Shown here: positions 16,216 through 24,841 of the stretch, one piece after another
Layout: the number at the start of each line of letters is the position of its first letter
Position numbering within the stretch: position 1 is the first letter of the stretch
Origin: CAWDPQ01 sp049642465
GTDB lineage: Bacteria > Acidobacteriota > Vicinamibacteria > Vicinamibacterales > 2-12-FULL-66-21
DNA length: 51,837 nt
Reading direction: 5' to 3'
Assembly: GCA_049642465.1 (NCBI GenBank)
Contig: JBAROV010000008.1
Location: 1-51,837 of the forward strand
Position numbers and translations under genes: made by a program
Notes under the pieces: generated by a model
Told to the model about the DNA's origin: nothing
The model's database searches: none
Seen by the model: only the letters and a program-made list of their open reading frames with translations

Positions 16216-18909
16216 CTACTCAGTGCGCAGTGTATCGGCCGGATCGATCCGCACGGCGCGGACGGCTGGCGAAATCGTGGCAACGGTCGCAGCCGCCGCG
16301 AGCGTCAGAATTGTGGCAACGAGCGTCGAAGGGTCGGTCGGCTTGACTTGAAAGAGCAGCGCTTCGACCGTGCGTCCAAAAGCCAGGCCAGCCGCGATTC
16401 CGATGGCCGCGCCCACGGCCACTGACGCCAACTTCGCTCTCGCCACCTGGCGTACGACGTGCGCCGCGCGTGCACCGAGAGCCATTCGAATGCCGATATC
16501 GCGCCGCTGCTGGACGACGGCGTAGTTGAGGACGCCGTAGAGGCCAATGGCGGCCAGAAGCACCGCGAGCGCTGCGAAGAAGAGTGAAAGCGTGGCAAGC
16601 AAGCGCTCACGGATCTGTTGACTTCGTACGAGTGCCCCCTGCGTGACGACGTTGCGTACGAGGAAGTCGGCCCGTGCGCGCGACACTTCCCCGCGCAGGG
16701 TGGCGGCCAGCGTGAGTGGATCGCCCACGCTGCGGACGAGCAGCGCGCCGTTTCCTCTAGCCAGGAACGGAACATAGATCGTCGGAGGAACGGGATCGCG
16801 CAGGTTCCGGTACACGGCGTCGCCTACGACGCCGACTATTTCCATGGAGACGTAAGTGTCTTGCCACTGGCGGACGTTCACCGACTGACCCGCCGGATTG
16901 CCTCCCTCGAAGTACGCGCGTGCGAACGCTTCGTTCACCATGCCAACGCCCGGGCGCGGTGGTCCCTGTTGTCCGATTGCGGGGGGCATGTCGTTTGGAC
17001 GGAAGTCCCGTCCCGCGATCAAGCCGATGCCCATCGTCTCGAGGAATCCCGGAGAGATGCTGAGAACGTTGGCCCCTTTGGGTTCTCGCCAGCTTTCCCT
17101 GCGGACCGACGCGGCCCAGCCGTTCCCGCTCATCAGCGCCCAGCCGGAGAAAGCGGATGAAACAACGCCCGGGGTGCGTCGAAGATGCTCCGCCACTTGC
17201 GCCCACGTCGCTGCGGGTTGAGCTGTGCCGCGAATTTCGGTTTCCAGCACCAGGACGTCGTCTGCCGAAAATCCAAGTGGGCGAGTGGTGAGCCGCTCGA
17301 AGCTCGCGACGAAAAGCCACGCGACGAACAGCACGAAGACGCAGAAGGCCATCTGCGCGGCGATGAGCGAATTGGGGAGGCGTCGGGGAGTGCGAGGACC
17401 GTGAGCGCCTTTCAGTGCGCTCAGCGGATCGACCGCTGCCGCGCGCATCGCCGGCAGCAGACCATAGACCAGGGTGACAGCGGCACCCAGTGCGATCGCA
17501 AACGCCAGAGGCCTCAAGTCGAGCGGCAGGACGAGGCGTACAGGATCCTCGGGTGGGGCCAGCATGGAAACAACGAAGGGAGCGGCCCACCAGGCAAACA
17601 GCGCGCCCACGATCGATGCGGCCGCCGCCAGCAGGGCGGCCTCGACGAGCATCAGTTGAATCAGCCGCGAACGGCCGGCGCCGATCGAGACGCGAAGCGC
17701 CAGTTCCCGCGCGCGCGCCATGGCCTGGGCGCTGAGCAGATTCGCGACGTTCGTGCACGCGATCAGCAGGACGAGCCCGACCAGACCGGCCAGGATCAAC
17801 AGCGGCGTCTTGAAGTTCTTCTGTAGTGTCGACGCGCCTGTTCCGGCCGGAAGCACGTGAATCTGCGGCCTGAATCCGTCAATAAACGCTTTTGGGGTAT
17901 CGGCAGGGAGGCGGCTGAGGCGAGCCCTTTGTTCCTCGAGGAATACGGCCTGCAGCCGGTCGCGGATCTGCTCGGGAGACACACCCGGTTTGGGCCGCAC
18001 CCACATCCAGAACCACGACCAGCCCGGGCTGTTGAGAGCCTGCACGTTCATCGTGGCGGGAATGAAGATGTCAGTCATACGTCCAGGTTCGGTACCTGTG
18101 AACCCCGCCGGTGCGACGCCGATGATTTCGTAGACCTGAGGGCCCAAGCGGAAAGTGCTGCCGATTGCGGCCGGGTTTCCGCCGAACCTTCGCGTCCAGT
18201 ACTCATGGCTGATCACCGCGACGGGATGACCGCCCGGTTTCTCATCGTCTCCTGGTGCGATCAGCCGGCCGAGCGACGGCTGCAGGCCGAAACTGCCGAA
18301 GACATTCCCGGACACGTACTGCCGATAAATTCGCTCCGGCTCGCCGCTTGTGGCGAAGAGCACTTCCTGACGAGCGGTCACCCCGACGACCAGGACGTCC
18401 CCGGAAGCGCCGACGACCTGCGAGTACCGGCGATACGTGGGGTAGTCGAAGTCGTCGAGAACTTCCGGCTGACGCTGTGGATCGGGCATCACGGCTGACA
18501 CGTAGAAGAGCCGTTCCGGTTGGGCGACGGGCAGCTGACGCAGCAGAACCGCATCCACGAGCCGGAAGGCACTGGTTGTCGCGCCGATGGTGAGGCCAAG
18601 GGAGAGAATGGCCGCGGCCGTCACCGTGCGCTGCTTGTTCAGGTGGCGCACCGCGAAGATTGCGTCGGACTTCAGCGCGTCGAGCCAGGGCAGCCCGCGT
18701 TGATCGCGCATGGCGTCCAGCGCCGTGGCAATCTGACCTGCCCGGAGCTGTGCCGTACGATCGGCTTCCTCCCGCGGCGCACCTCGCCGCTCGGCATCGG
18801 CGGCCGCCATTTCGAGGTGGCTCCGCAGCTCTTCGTCGAGATCGTCATCGCGTCGGCCCGAGCGGAGCGCGCCGCCAAGACGGTGAATCCATTCGCGAAG
18901 GATGCCCAT
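16216..18909 (-). CDS. ADOP-family FtsX/MacB-like permease
   Basis: An 897-residue membrane protein. The start at ATG 18907-18909 follows GAGGAG; longer upstream reading has no homologous features. Residues 1-60 are a charged cytosolic prefix (RRDDDLDEELRSHLEMAAADAERRG), typical of PadR-linked ADOP permeases. A MacB-type periplasmic domain and two FtsX permease halves follow. Conserved motifs include LSLGLTIGATTSAF, LLIACTNVANLL and GIRMALGARAAHV. The ADOP (acidobacterial duplicated orphan permease) family has no ATPase gene alongside and none is seen here. The role may be macrolide, peptide or lipoprotein export with an unlinked ATPase. The PadR gene ends 16 bp upstream of the start, indicating one operon. 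Confidence 0.88.
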   Translation of the reverse strand: MGILREWIHRLGGALRSGRRDDDLDEELRSHLEMAAADAERRGAPREEADRTAQLRAGQIATALDAMRDQRGLPWLDALKSDAIFAVRHLNKQRTVTAAAILSLGLTIGATTSAFRLVDAVLLRQLPVAQPERLFYVSAVMPDPQRQPEVLDDFDYPTYRRYSQVVGASGDVLVVGVTARQEVLFATSGEPERIYRQYVSGNVFGSFGLQPSLGRLIAPGDDEKPGGHPVAVISHEYWTRRFGGNPAAIGSTFRLGPQVYEIIGVAPAGFTGTEPGRMTDIFIPATMNVQALNSPGWSWFWMWVRPKPGVSPEQIRDRLQAVFLEEQRARLSRLPADTPKAFIDGFRPQIHVLPAGTGASTLQKNFKTPLLILAGLVGLVLLIACTNVANLLSAQAMARARELALRVSIGAGRSRLIQLMLVEAALLAAAASIVGALFAWWAAPFVVSMLAPPEDPVRLVLPLDLRPLAFAIALGAAVTLVYGLLPAMRAAAVDPLSALKGAHGPRTPRRLPNSLIAAQMAFCVFVLFVAWLFVASFERLTTRPLGFSADDVLVLETEIRGTAQPAATWAQVAEHLRRTPGVVSSAFSGWALMSGNGWAASVRRESWREPKGANVLSISPGFLETMGIGLIAGRDFRPNDMPPAIGQQGPPRPGVGMVNEAFARAYFEGGNPAGQSVNVRQWQDTYVSMEIVGVVGDAVYRNLRDPVPPTIYVPFLARGNGALLVRSVGDPLTLAATLRGEVSRARADFLVRNVVTQGALVRSQQIRERLLATLSLFFAALAVLLAAIGLYGVLNYAVVQQRRDIGIRMALGARAAHVVRQVARAKLASVAVGAAIGIAAGLAFGRTVEALLFQVKPTDPSTLVATILTLAAAATVATISPAVRAVRIDPADTLRTE

Positions 18910-18925
18910 GAATCTCCTCGGGATT

Positions 18926-19273
18926 TCAGGATTCGCCGCGGAGCAGCGTCTGGATGATGCCCGCCATACGATCCCAGGCGTCTTTCTCTTTGGCCAGCTG
19001 GCGACGGCCAGCGGCGGTGATCGCGTAGAAGCGCGCTTTCCGGTTGTTGTCCGTGGTTCCCCATGTCCCGCGGAGAAAGCCACGCTGTTCGAGACGCATC
19101 AACGCCGGATAGAGCGTGCCCATGTTCAATTGCAGCGCGCCGCTCGAGACCTGCTCGAGCCGAGCGGCAATGGCGTAGCCGTGAAGGGGACCCAGGGAAT
19201 CGACCGTCTGGAGCACCATGAGATCGAGCGTGCCCTGCAGGACGTCGGTCTTGGACGGTTCTCTATTAGACAC
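18926..19273 (-). CDS. PadR-family transcriptional regulator
   Basis: A 115-residue winged-helix repressor-type protein. The N-terminal domain has GTLDLMVLQTV, GPLHGYAIAARLEQ and LNMGTLYPALMRLEQRGFLRG, the standard PadR recognition region, followed by RKARFYAITAAGRRQLAKE. A short C-terminal helix is likely used for dimerisation. It starts at GTG (19271-19273). It sits directly upstream of, and in an operon with, an ADOP permease, the usual arrangement. A 16-bp palindrome immediately upstream of the start is a candidate autoregulatory operator. Confidence 0.92.
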   Translation of the reverse strand: MSNREPSKTDVLQGTLDLMVLQTVDSLGPLHGYAIAARLEQVSSGALQLNMGTLYPALMRLEQRGFLRGTWGTTDNNRKARFYAITAAGRRQLAKEKDAWDRMAGIIQTLLRGES

Positions 19274-19275
19274 AC

Positions 19276-19309
19276 CAATGGAATACCATTGACTGGATTA
19301 GATTGTCAA
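19276..19309 (-). promoter_or_regulatory. Predicted PadR promoter with palindromic operator
   Basis: CAATGG-AATA-CCATTG (19276-19291) is a perfect 6-bp palindrome ending 3 bp upstream of the PadR start codon. On the minus strand, TTGACA at 19309-19304 and a TATTCC-like -10 inside the palindrome, 17-18 bp apart, suggest that PadR binding would block its own promoter. This is a sequence prediction only. Confidence 0.55.
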
Positions 19310-19331
19310 ATGGAGTCAGGGCCACGAGCGG

Positions 19332-19787
19332 CTACTTCTCAATCACCCGAAAGCCCGTCACTCGAAAGTACAGTTCGTCGTCGATGCTTTCGCGCTGCGG
19401 ATCCAAGTCTGCGACCTGCGGAAACCCTAGTGCACCATCGTATTGCACCGTGCTCTCGGTCTCGCCGTACGGCGGCAAGGACCTATCGATAGCGGCAAAG
19501 AGCTTCTCGATCGTGTTGCGGGTTTTGTAGAAGTGCTGCCCTTCCGGGTCGAGTTCTCCGAGCGGCGATGGACTGCCGTCGACGACGCGAAACGACGGCG
19601 GCGTCTTCGAGATTCCCACGCAGAAGCATCTCACTTCAATCGTGAATTCGTACGAGCGCGGCTTGCTCGCCTCCCACGTCTTTTGTGCCTCGGCCAGACG
19701 GGCGCGTGGCTCGCCGGCCTGCATCTGCGTGGGTCGGGCGCCGGGCAACGTGACCAATAACACGAGCAACACGAACCACCCGTTCAT
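19332..19787 (-). CDS. Exported DUF6174-like protein
   Basis: A 151-residue protein starting at ATG 19785-19787, with GAGGAGG upstream. It has a signal peptide (WFVLLVLLVTLPGARP). The core has YEFTIEVRCFCVG, STVQYDGALGFPQVADLDP and DDELYFRVTGF, matching the pattern of DUF6174-type secreted proteins of unknown function. The paired cysteines in CFC may form a disulfide. It is followed downstream by the PadR/ADOP pair on the same strand but is probably an independent gene. Confidence 0.7.
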   Translation of the reverse strand: MNGWFVLLVLLVTLPGARPTQMQAGEPRARLAEAQKTWEASKPRSYEFTIEVRCFCVGISKTPPSFRVVDGSPSPLGELDPEGQHFYKTRNTIEKLFAAIDRSLPPYGETESTVQYDGALGFPQVADLDPQRESIDDELYFRVTGFRVIEK

Positions 19788-19954
19788 GCCGGCTTGCCTC
19801 CTCGATCCTCTCTCGAAACCGATCGCTCCGGTGAGAGAGGGCCATTGCTGCAATACGCGCAACCCAGGAGTCTACGAACATTAACGACGCAAAGACTTCG
19901 GGCTAGCTGCAGAAACATCCCACGCTCCCTCGCGGCGGTCTAATGTCGCGCTCG

Positions 19955-21016
19955 TCAGCCGGCGGCACTGCAGGGCACTCGGTCCAGACCGGGTCCGTCG
20001 AAACCCACACTTGCTTCTCGGGCAAACAGCGTCCCGTCCCAGCGTCCGGCCTCGTACACATTATGGGCCCGACATCGGAGCTCGAGATTCTCAACAACGC
20101 TCTCTCCGCCATCCGCATACGGGACGACGTGATGAAATTCCAGCAACCCGCGCTCCGCGCAGCGCCCCTCCGTTCCCATGAACGCGCATCGCCCTCCATC
20201 CCGCTGCCACACGCGGCGACGGACGCCAGCGGGGATGTGACGCGACCGTGTGTTGATCGCGCGAACCATAACCGGTCGAGCGGTCGCAGCGAATTTCGTC
20301 TTCTCGAGCTCGCGAACGAGCAGCGTCAGGGCGCGTTCGACGATCGTGCCAAGATCGCCGCTCGGGATCGAATGCCGCAACAGATCCTGAGCACGACGGA
20401 GGTGGTTGTGGCCCTCGGCTGACAGAGTGACCTGCAGCTTGTAGCGCTCGGGCGCAAGCGGTGTCACGGCGGCAGCTGGTCTCGACGCTTCTCCGGATCG
20501 CGGCGTGGACTCATTCGCATCGAACAGATCCTGGCCGGTGTTTACAGCCGAACTCGACTCGACAGATGTTCGAGTTGGCACCTGACGGATCGTTGCCGAC
20601 ACAGGCGGCAGCGGTCGCAGTGTAGCCACCAGGAGCTCAACCTCTCGCTTGCTTTTGTGCTGCGCTGCCGCAAGCACGTCGGCGTAATTGTCGCCGGTGA
20701 GATGTGGTGACAGCAGGCAAATCGTCGTCAAGTTGATCGCGCCACAGGCCAGCTGGTCCAGGACCACCGGGATTCGTCGCGCCGCACGCGCCGCCTCGAT
20801 GCGGCCGTACGCTGCATGTTCGGACAAGTGGAGCACCTGCGTGCAGTACGTGAACAGCGAGGAGCAACCCAGGCGCAGATACAGCTTGCGTGCGTCGAAC
20901 TCCACGAGCGAGGCAATGAGAGCGACCATCGCGCGACGTTCGTCGCCCACATGCGTCGGCACGCACGCGATGAGTTGTTCGTCTGAGAAATGGTTGAACG
21001 AATCGATTGTCGTCAT
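19955..21016 (-). CDS. DUF222-type / HNH endonuclease-domain protein
   Basis: A 353-residue protein. The start was chosen at ATG 21014-21016, which is preceded by AAAGGAAC. The N-terminal half is helical (LVEFDARKLYLRLGCSSLF, LHLSEHAAYGRIEAARAA) and resembles the region found before HNH domains in DUF222-type proteins. The C terminus is an HNH nuclease domain: RRRVWQRDGGRCAF, LLEFHHVVPYADGGE, VENLELRCRAHN, with the paired His, Asn and final His present. Such proteins are common in soil bacteria, often multi-copy. Their role is unclear; mobile-element or defence functions are discussed. It lies near an IS91-like element but shows no direct link to it. Confidence 0.85.
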   Translation of the reverse strand: MTTIDSFNHFSDEQLIACVPTHVGDERRAMVALIASLVEFDARKLYLRLGCSSLFTYCTQVLHLSEHAAYGRIEAARAARRIPVVLDQLACGAINLTTICLLSPHLTGDNYADVLAAAQHKSKREVELLVATLRPLPPVSATIRQVPTRTSVESSSAVNTGQDLFDANESTPRSGEASRPAAAVTPLAPERYKLQVTLSAEGHNHLRRAQDLLRHSIPSGDLGTIVERALTLLVRELEKTKFAATARPVMVRAINTRSRHIPAGVRRRVWQRDGGRCAFMGTEGRCAERGLLEFHHVVPYADGGESVVENLELRCRAHNVYEAGRWDGTLFAREASVGFDGPGLDRVPCSAAG

Positions 21017-21643
21017 GTTCCTTTCTAACACGACGATCTGTGGCGCGTGAGAATGCGCGGAGAGACGCGATTGGCTGAGAGATGAACCGCAACGGGAGTG
21101 AGTGGAAAAGTCTCCGCTGCACCCATTTTGGATGGACGACGCGGTATTCAGCGCGCGCGCCGGAGGCAGAAACGAATCACCACCTAAAACCTGTCAAGTA
21201 CTTTTTTTGTTCGGACCGGCGACATAGGTAAATAGATCAGACCGGGATCATGGGAACATATTTTCAGGCATGCTGACGCATGCTATGGAACGAAAAGGAA
21301 ACCAGCTGCGCCGACGGCAAGAGAAAGGGTTGAAGAGCCCATAACCACCTTGACCGGCCTTGGGCGCTTCAGTGTTTTCGAACGTCGTTGCACCTGAACA
21401 GTCGAGCGCATGTCCACGCGGAGAGGTAGATACTGTGCGACTAGAACGAAGCCGCTGGCGCGGCGGCCGACCGGCAACCAGGTCACTCGTTGCAGGATAG
21501 GGTGCGTGGTCAGGTGACGGCGGTCGGCGACCCTCCAGCTAGGGAGGGTACCAGGGCCCGACCAGCGAACGAGTGGTCGTTCTCTCCACGGGCTAACGAC
21601 GCTCAGTCCGATCAACGAGCCACCGTCCGAGTGGAAGCCGGTC
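21017..21643. other. Gene-free interval containing the solo 73-bp repeat
   Basis: These 627 bp lie between the HNH gene and a small membrane-protein gene. I see no convincing coding region. The notable content is the 73-bp sequence at 21440-21512 that matches the upstream end of the IS91-like element. Confidence 0.6.
21440..21512 (+). repeat. 73-bp repeat, solo copy of the mobile-element end
   Basis: This copy matches 22111-22183 at 64 of 73 positions without gaps by hand alignment. The last 21 bases, starting GCAGGATAGGGTGCG, are identical. It begins next to a GAAC tetranucleotide (21444-21447), as does the other copy. It looks like a remnant end of a related insertion. Confidence 0.75.
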
Positions 21644-22003
21644 TCACGTCGCGGCCGTCGCGGCCCGACGATGCCTTAGAAAGAGAATCCCGGCCACGAG
21701 CGGCGGCCCGCCAAAAACGACGGTCGTGATGACATAACTGGCGAGCGGCAGCCCGGGCGGCGCCCAAATCGCATACGCGAGTCCAACAATCAGCCCGGTT
21801 ACCACAAGCAGAAGACCTCCGGATCCTTCCATGCGCCAAGGCAGCAGCGCGAGCATCACGAACAGCACACCCAAGCCCGCCCAAGACAACATGACCGGCG
21901 CCGGCGTGCGCCACACCAACGACTCCACAACGAAGAAGAAGAGCCAGAACACGGCCCAAGCCCCCGCCAACACGCGAGCGACAATCACCATGTTTAGGGT
22001 CAC
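21644..22003 (-). CDS. Small four-helix membrane protein
   Basis: A 119-residue protein with about four transmembrane helices (WAVFWLFFFVVESLVW, LGVLFVMLALLPWRMEG, LLLVVTGLIVGLAYAIW, YVITTVVFGGPPLVAGIL). The GTG at 22001-22003 has GGAGG six bases upstream; an ATG at 21989-21991 is an alternative. I do not recognise a characterised family; similar small proteins are annotated as hypothetical membrane proteins. It sits exactly between the two copies of the 73-bp repeat, so it may have been carried or trapped by the mobile element. Confidence 0.65.
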   Translation of the reverse strand: MTLNMVIVARVLAGAWAVFWLFFFVVESLVWRTPAPVMLSWAGLGVLFVMLALLPWRMEGSGGLLLVVTGLIVGLAYAIWAPPGLPLASYVITTVVFGGPPLVAGILFLRHRRAATAAT

Positions 22004-22110
22004 GGTGAGCCTCCGGCCCAGTATGCATCCTTCCAACGGTTCAGAAACAAACGATCCTTACGGTTGCTGACGTTCAACATTTCGATCGCAACATCACACG
22101 TTGCTTGGCG

Positions 22111-22183
22111 ACTTGAACGAAGGGGCTGGCGCGGCGGCCGACGGGCAGCCGGATGACTCGTAGCAGGATAGGGTGCGTGGTCA
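22111..22183 (+). repeat. 73-bp repeat, copy at the upstream end of the element
   Basis: This is the second copy of the repeat at 21440-21512, with nine mismatches. It ends seven bases before the recombinase start codon, so it probably holds the promoter and one terminus of the element. Confidence 0.75.
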
Positions 22184-22189
22184 CAGGAG

Positions 22190-23030
22190 GTGTCTGTGAC
22201 CAAGTTACTTCAATGCCTGCGCGACGAGCTGGTGCGTCGCGATTGCGCCGCCACGACCATCCGCAGCTACATCCAGATCGTTGATGCGTTTCGCCAGCAG
22301 ACCGGCGCGCGTCTCGACCGGATCACGCCCGCCCAGCTCCGACGCTACCACCTGTTCCTCCTCGAGGAGCGCCGCTTGGCCATTGGGACGGTGGTCACCC
22401 AGATCTGCGCGCTGCGGTTCTTTTGCCGGCACGTCTTGAAACGACGTGACGTGCGTGAGGAACTGCCGTATCCGAAGGAGCGGCATCGCTTGCGATCGTG
22501 CTCAGCCCCGACGAGGTCCAGCGCTTGATTGCCGGCGCCAAGAATCTCTATCACTGCACGCTCCTGCTGACGCTCTACGGTGCCGGGCTACGCCGCAGCG
22601 AAGCCTGCCAGCTGAAAGTGCGCGACATCGATAGCCAGCGGATGGTGCTCCGTATCGAGCAGGGCAAGGGCGGCCGCGATCGCGAGATCCCCCTCAGTCC
22701 CACGCTCCTGGCGCCCTGCGTGAGTACTACCGCTGGATGCGGCCGCGCACCTATCTCTTTCCCGGGACGCTCAACGGCTGGCGTGCCGATGCGCCGATCA
22801 CCACGAAGGTGATCTGGGAGGCCGTACGCCTGGCCGCACGCAAGGCCGGCATCGACAAGCGCGTCACGCCGCACACGTTGCGGCACTCGTATGCGACCCA
22901 TCTGCTGGAAGCAGGGACCGACCTGCGGACGATTCAGCTCCTGCTGGGCCACGCCGACCTGTCGCACACGACGCTGTATCTCCACCTGTCGCGACGGCAC
23001 CTCCACGCGGCGCCCATTCCGCTCGAGTAA
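22190..23030 (+). pseudogene. Tyrosine recombinase, two frameshifts
   Basis: Three overlapping frames together encode a phage-integrase-family recombinase of about 280 residues. The N-terminal SAM-like domain (TTIRSYIQIVDAFRQQTG) is in the first frame. The first catalytic Arg (TLYGAGLRRSEACQL) is in the second. HTLRHSYATHL, LGHADLSHTTLY and the Tyr nucleophile are in the third. Frameshifts lie near 22493 (one C missing in CTTGCGATC) and near 22713 (one G missing in GGCGCCC). All catalytic residues are still recognisable and there are no in-frame nonsense codons within the pieces, so decay is recent or partly artefactual. In IS91 relatives the recombinase accompanies the transposase; its exact role is unclear. 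Confidence 0.85.
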
Positions 23031-23092
23031 TTGCACGTGACAGCGCCCCCGGTGGTGCCGCGCTCCCGCCTCCTGCGAAAGCCCCCGCAGTC

Positions 23093-24275
23093 GTGAGCCG
23101 GCCCGCCGTGGAGGTGACCGATATTTTCCACGCGCAGGGTGACACCTTCGTCGAGCAGCATCCGTGGCTGAGTGTCAGCAGCGGTCGGTCCTTCGGGCGA
23201 TCGCACGCTGTCGCACGGCCGCGCTGGGCGGGCATCTCGATCGGTGCGACGCCTGCGGGCATCAGGCCATCTCTTATAACTCGTGCAGAAACCGGCATTG
23301 TCCGAAGTGTCAGGCGCAGGCACGGGAGCGCTGGCTGCACGCGCGCGAGCGGGAGCTGCTCGACGTGCCGTACGTGCACGTCGTCTTCACGCTCCCGCAT
23401 GGACTCCTGCCGCTGGCCCATCGGAACAGCACCCGTCTGTACACGTGGTCGTTTCACGCGAGTGCGGCGACACTGCGCGAGGTCGCGCCTGATTCGCACC
23501 ACCTCGGGCCGAGATCGGCGTGCTGAGTATCCTCCACACGTGGGGCCAGACCCTCGTCCGCCATCCGCACGTCCACTGCGTGGTCCCGGCAGGTGGGCTC
23601 TCGCCCGATCACGACCGGTGGATTCACCCGACGCACGCCGGCTTCTTCTTGCCTGTGAAAGTCCTCAGTCGGATCTTCCGCGGTAAGTTTGTCGAGGCGT
23701 TACGCCGCGCGTACGATCGGAACGAACTCGACCTGTCGGGCGGCAGCGAGCCATCTGCGCGCCCCCGCGGCGTGCCGAGCCTTCGTCGACGCGCTCTTCG
23801 AGACCGACTGGGTCGTCTACGCCAAGCCGGCCTTCGGCGGCGCGACCGCCGTCCTCCGGTATCTCGGGCGCTACACCCATCGCGTGGCGATCAGCAATCA
23901 CCGGCTGCTCGCCTTCGACGGCAAGCACGTGACCTTCTCCTACAAAGACTACTCCCGGGCAACCAGTGCCGCACGATGACGCTCACGGCCATGGAGTTTC
24001 TCCGGCGTTTCGTGCAACACATTCTCCCGCGTGGCTTCGTGCGGATCCGCCAGTTAGGATTCCTCGCGAATACCTGCCGCGGCGCCCGCGTAGCCCTTGC
24101 GCGGACCGTCCTCGCCACACCCTCGCCGGTCATCGACACGACCGTCCCTACCACCACCGACACGCCAGCCCACGCGATGTGGGCGTGTCCGCGGTGCGGC
24201 GCCGCGATGATCGTCGGGCCAATCCTCTCGGCCCTTCACCTCGCGACTGTCACATGGAGTTTCGATAGCTCATGA
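23093..24275 (+). pseudogene. IS91-family HUH transposase, four frameshifts
   Basis: The reconstructed protein of roughly 390 residues has the N-terminal PAVEVTDIF segment and the zinc-binding region (RCRTAALGGHLDRCDACG, YNSCRNRHCPKCQ). These are followed by VPYVHVVFTLPHGLLPL, the HUH-containing HPHVHCVVPAGGLS and the two-Tyr motif in YLGRYTHRVAISN. These are the nicking residues of IS91-type Y2 transposases. The pieces lie in different frames, with shifts near 23175, 23508, 23751 and 23957. Each is a single-base change in or beside a short C or G run. The gene follows the recombinase by 62 bp. It cannot make a full-length protein as sequenced. Confidence 0.88.
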
Positions 24276-24841
24276 GCACCTACTCCGGTCAGAGCCGGCG
24301 TTTTCGACAACGTGATCGCCCACGTCTCGGGAGAGGTGCGTATCGACCCGCCGATCGACCAGCGCGCAGCGGCACTCACTGGCGCACGCGCCACCAGCCG
24401 GGTGGGCGCCGCCGTCGCTCGCACGCCGCCCGCCTCTCGATCCACATCGGTCCACGCTCGGGGATCCTGATTCCAACTCCATAGCCGGCCGCCACGCCAG
24501 CGGCTTCCTTCAAGTCTCGTTATCGAAGGTGTCTCGGCATCTGCATCGCGGTGCTCGTCCAGCCTCAAGCGCCGAGACACCTCCGATGAACGCTAACGAC
24601 TTCTCGCGACGGAACGGTGGAGAATGGTCCAGTGGAGAACGCGGCGTTTATGCTGCCGGACTTGGAGGATTTTAGATGGACCGCGGTGTGACAACAAAGG
24701 GGCAGAAGGCAGTTGGAAAGCATAGCTGCGACTCGCTACGGTGAGCTCTTTGGTGATCGCGGTGGCTGAGTTGGGACTCTGGAGAAAAGAGCGTGTACCG
24801 CGATTCGATGTGTCGTCGCGTTGAGTCTCTTTGAACCAAGG
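24276..24841. other. Gene-free interval after the element
   Basis: These 566 bp hold no convincing gene. The only structured feature seen is the long inverted repeat at 24522-24587. Confidence 0.6.
24522..24587. repeat. Long inverted repeat / hairpin, likely element end or terminator
   Basis: AGGTGTCTCGGC (24527-24538) is perfectly inverted at 24571-24582. ATCG/CGAT extend the stem to 16 of 17 pairs across one mismatch, with a loop of about 32 nt. There is no T-run, so an intrinsic terminator is less likely than a structured transposon end. Confidence 0.6.

Larger units (their letters stand above)
22111..24587 (+). mobile_element. Degenerate IS91-like rolling-circle element with tyrosine recombinase
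   Basis: The element has a tyrosine recombinase gene followed by an IS91-type HUH transposase gene, a known two-gene layout of some IS91 relatives. The proposed upstream end is the 73-bp repeat next to GAAC (22115-22118). The proposed downstream end is the hairpin at 24522-24587. IS91 is known to insert next to GAAC or CAAG, and a CAAG lies shortly before the hairpin. Both genes are broken by single-base frameshifts. The exact ends are inferred. Confidence 0.65.

Noticed and set aside
19955..21016. HNH protein as part of the nearby mobile element
   Set aside because: It lies more than 400 bp outside both copies of the element end and is intact; DUF222/HNH proteins are common chromosomal genes.
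24522..24587. attC site identity for the hairpin after the IS91-like element
   Set aside because: The flanks read GTTATCG...CGCTAAC, the opposite order to attC ends (RYYYAAC...GTTRRRY), and it is next to a transposase.
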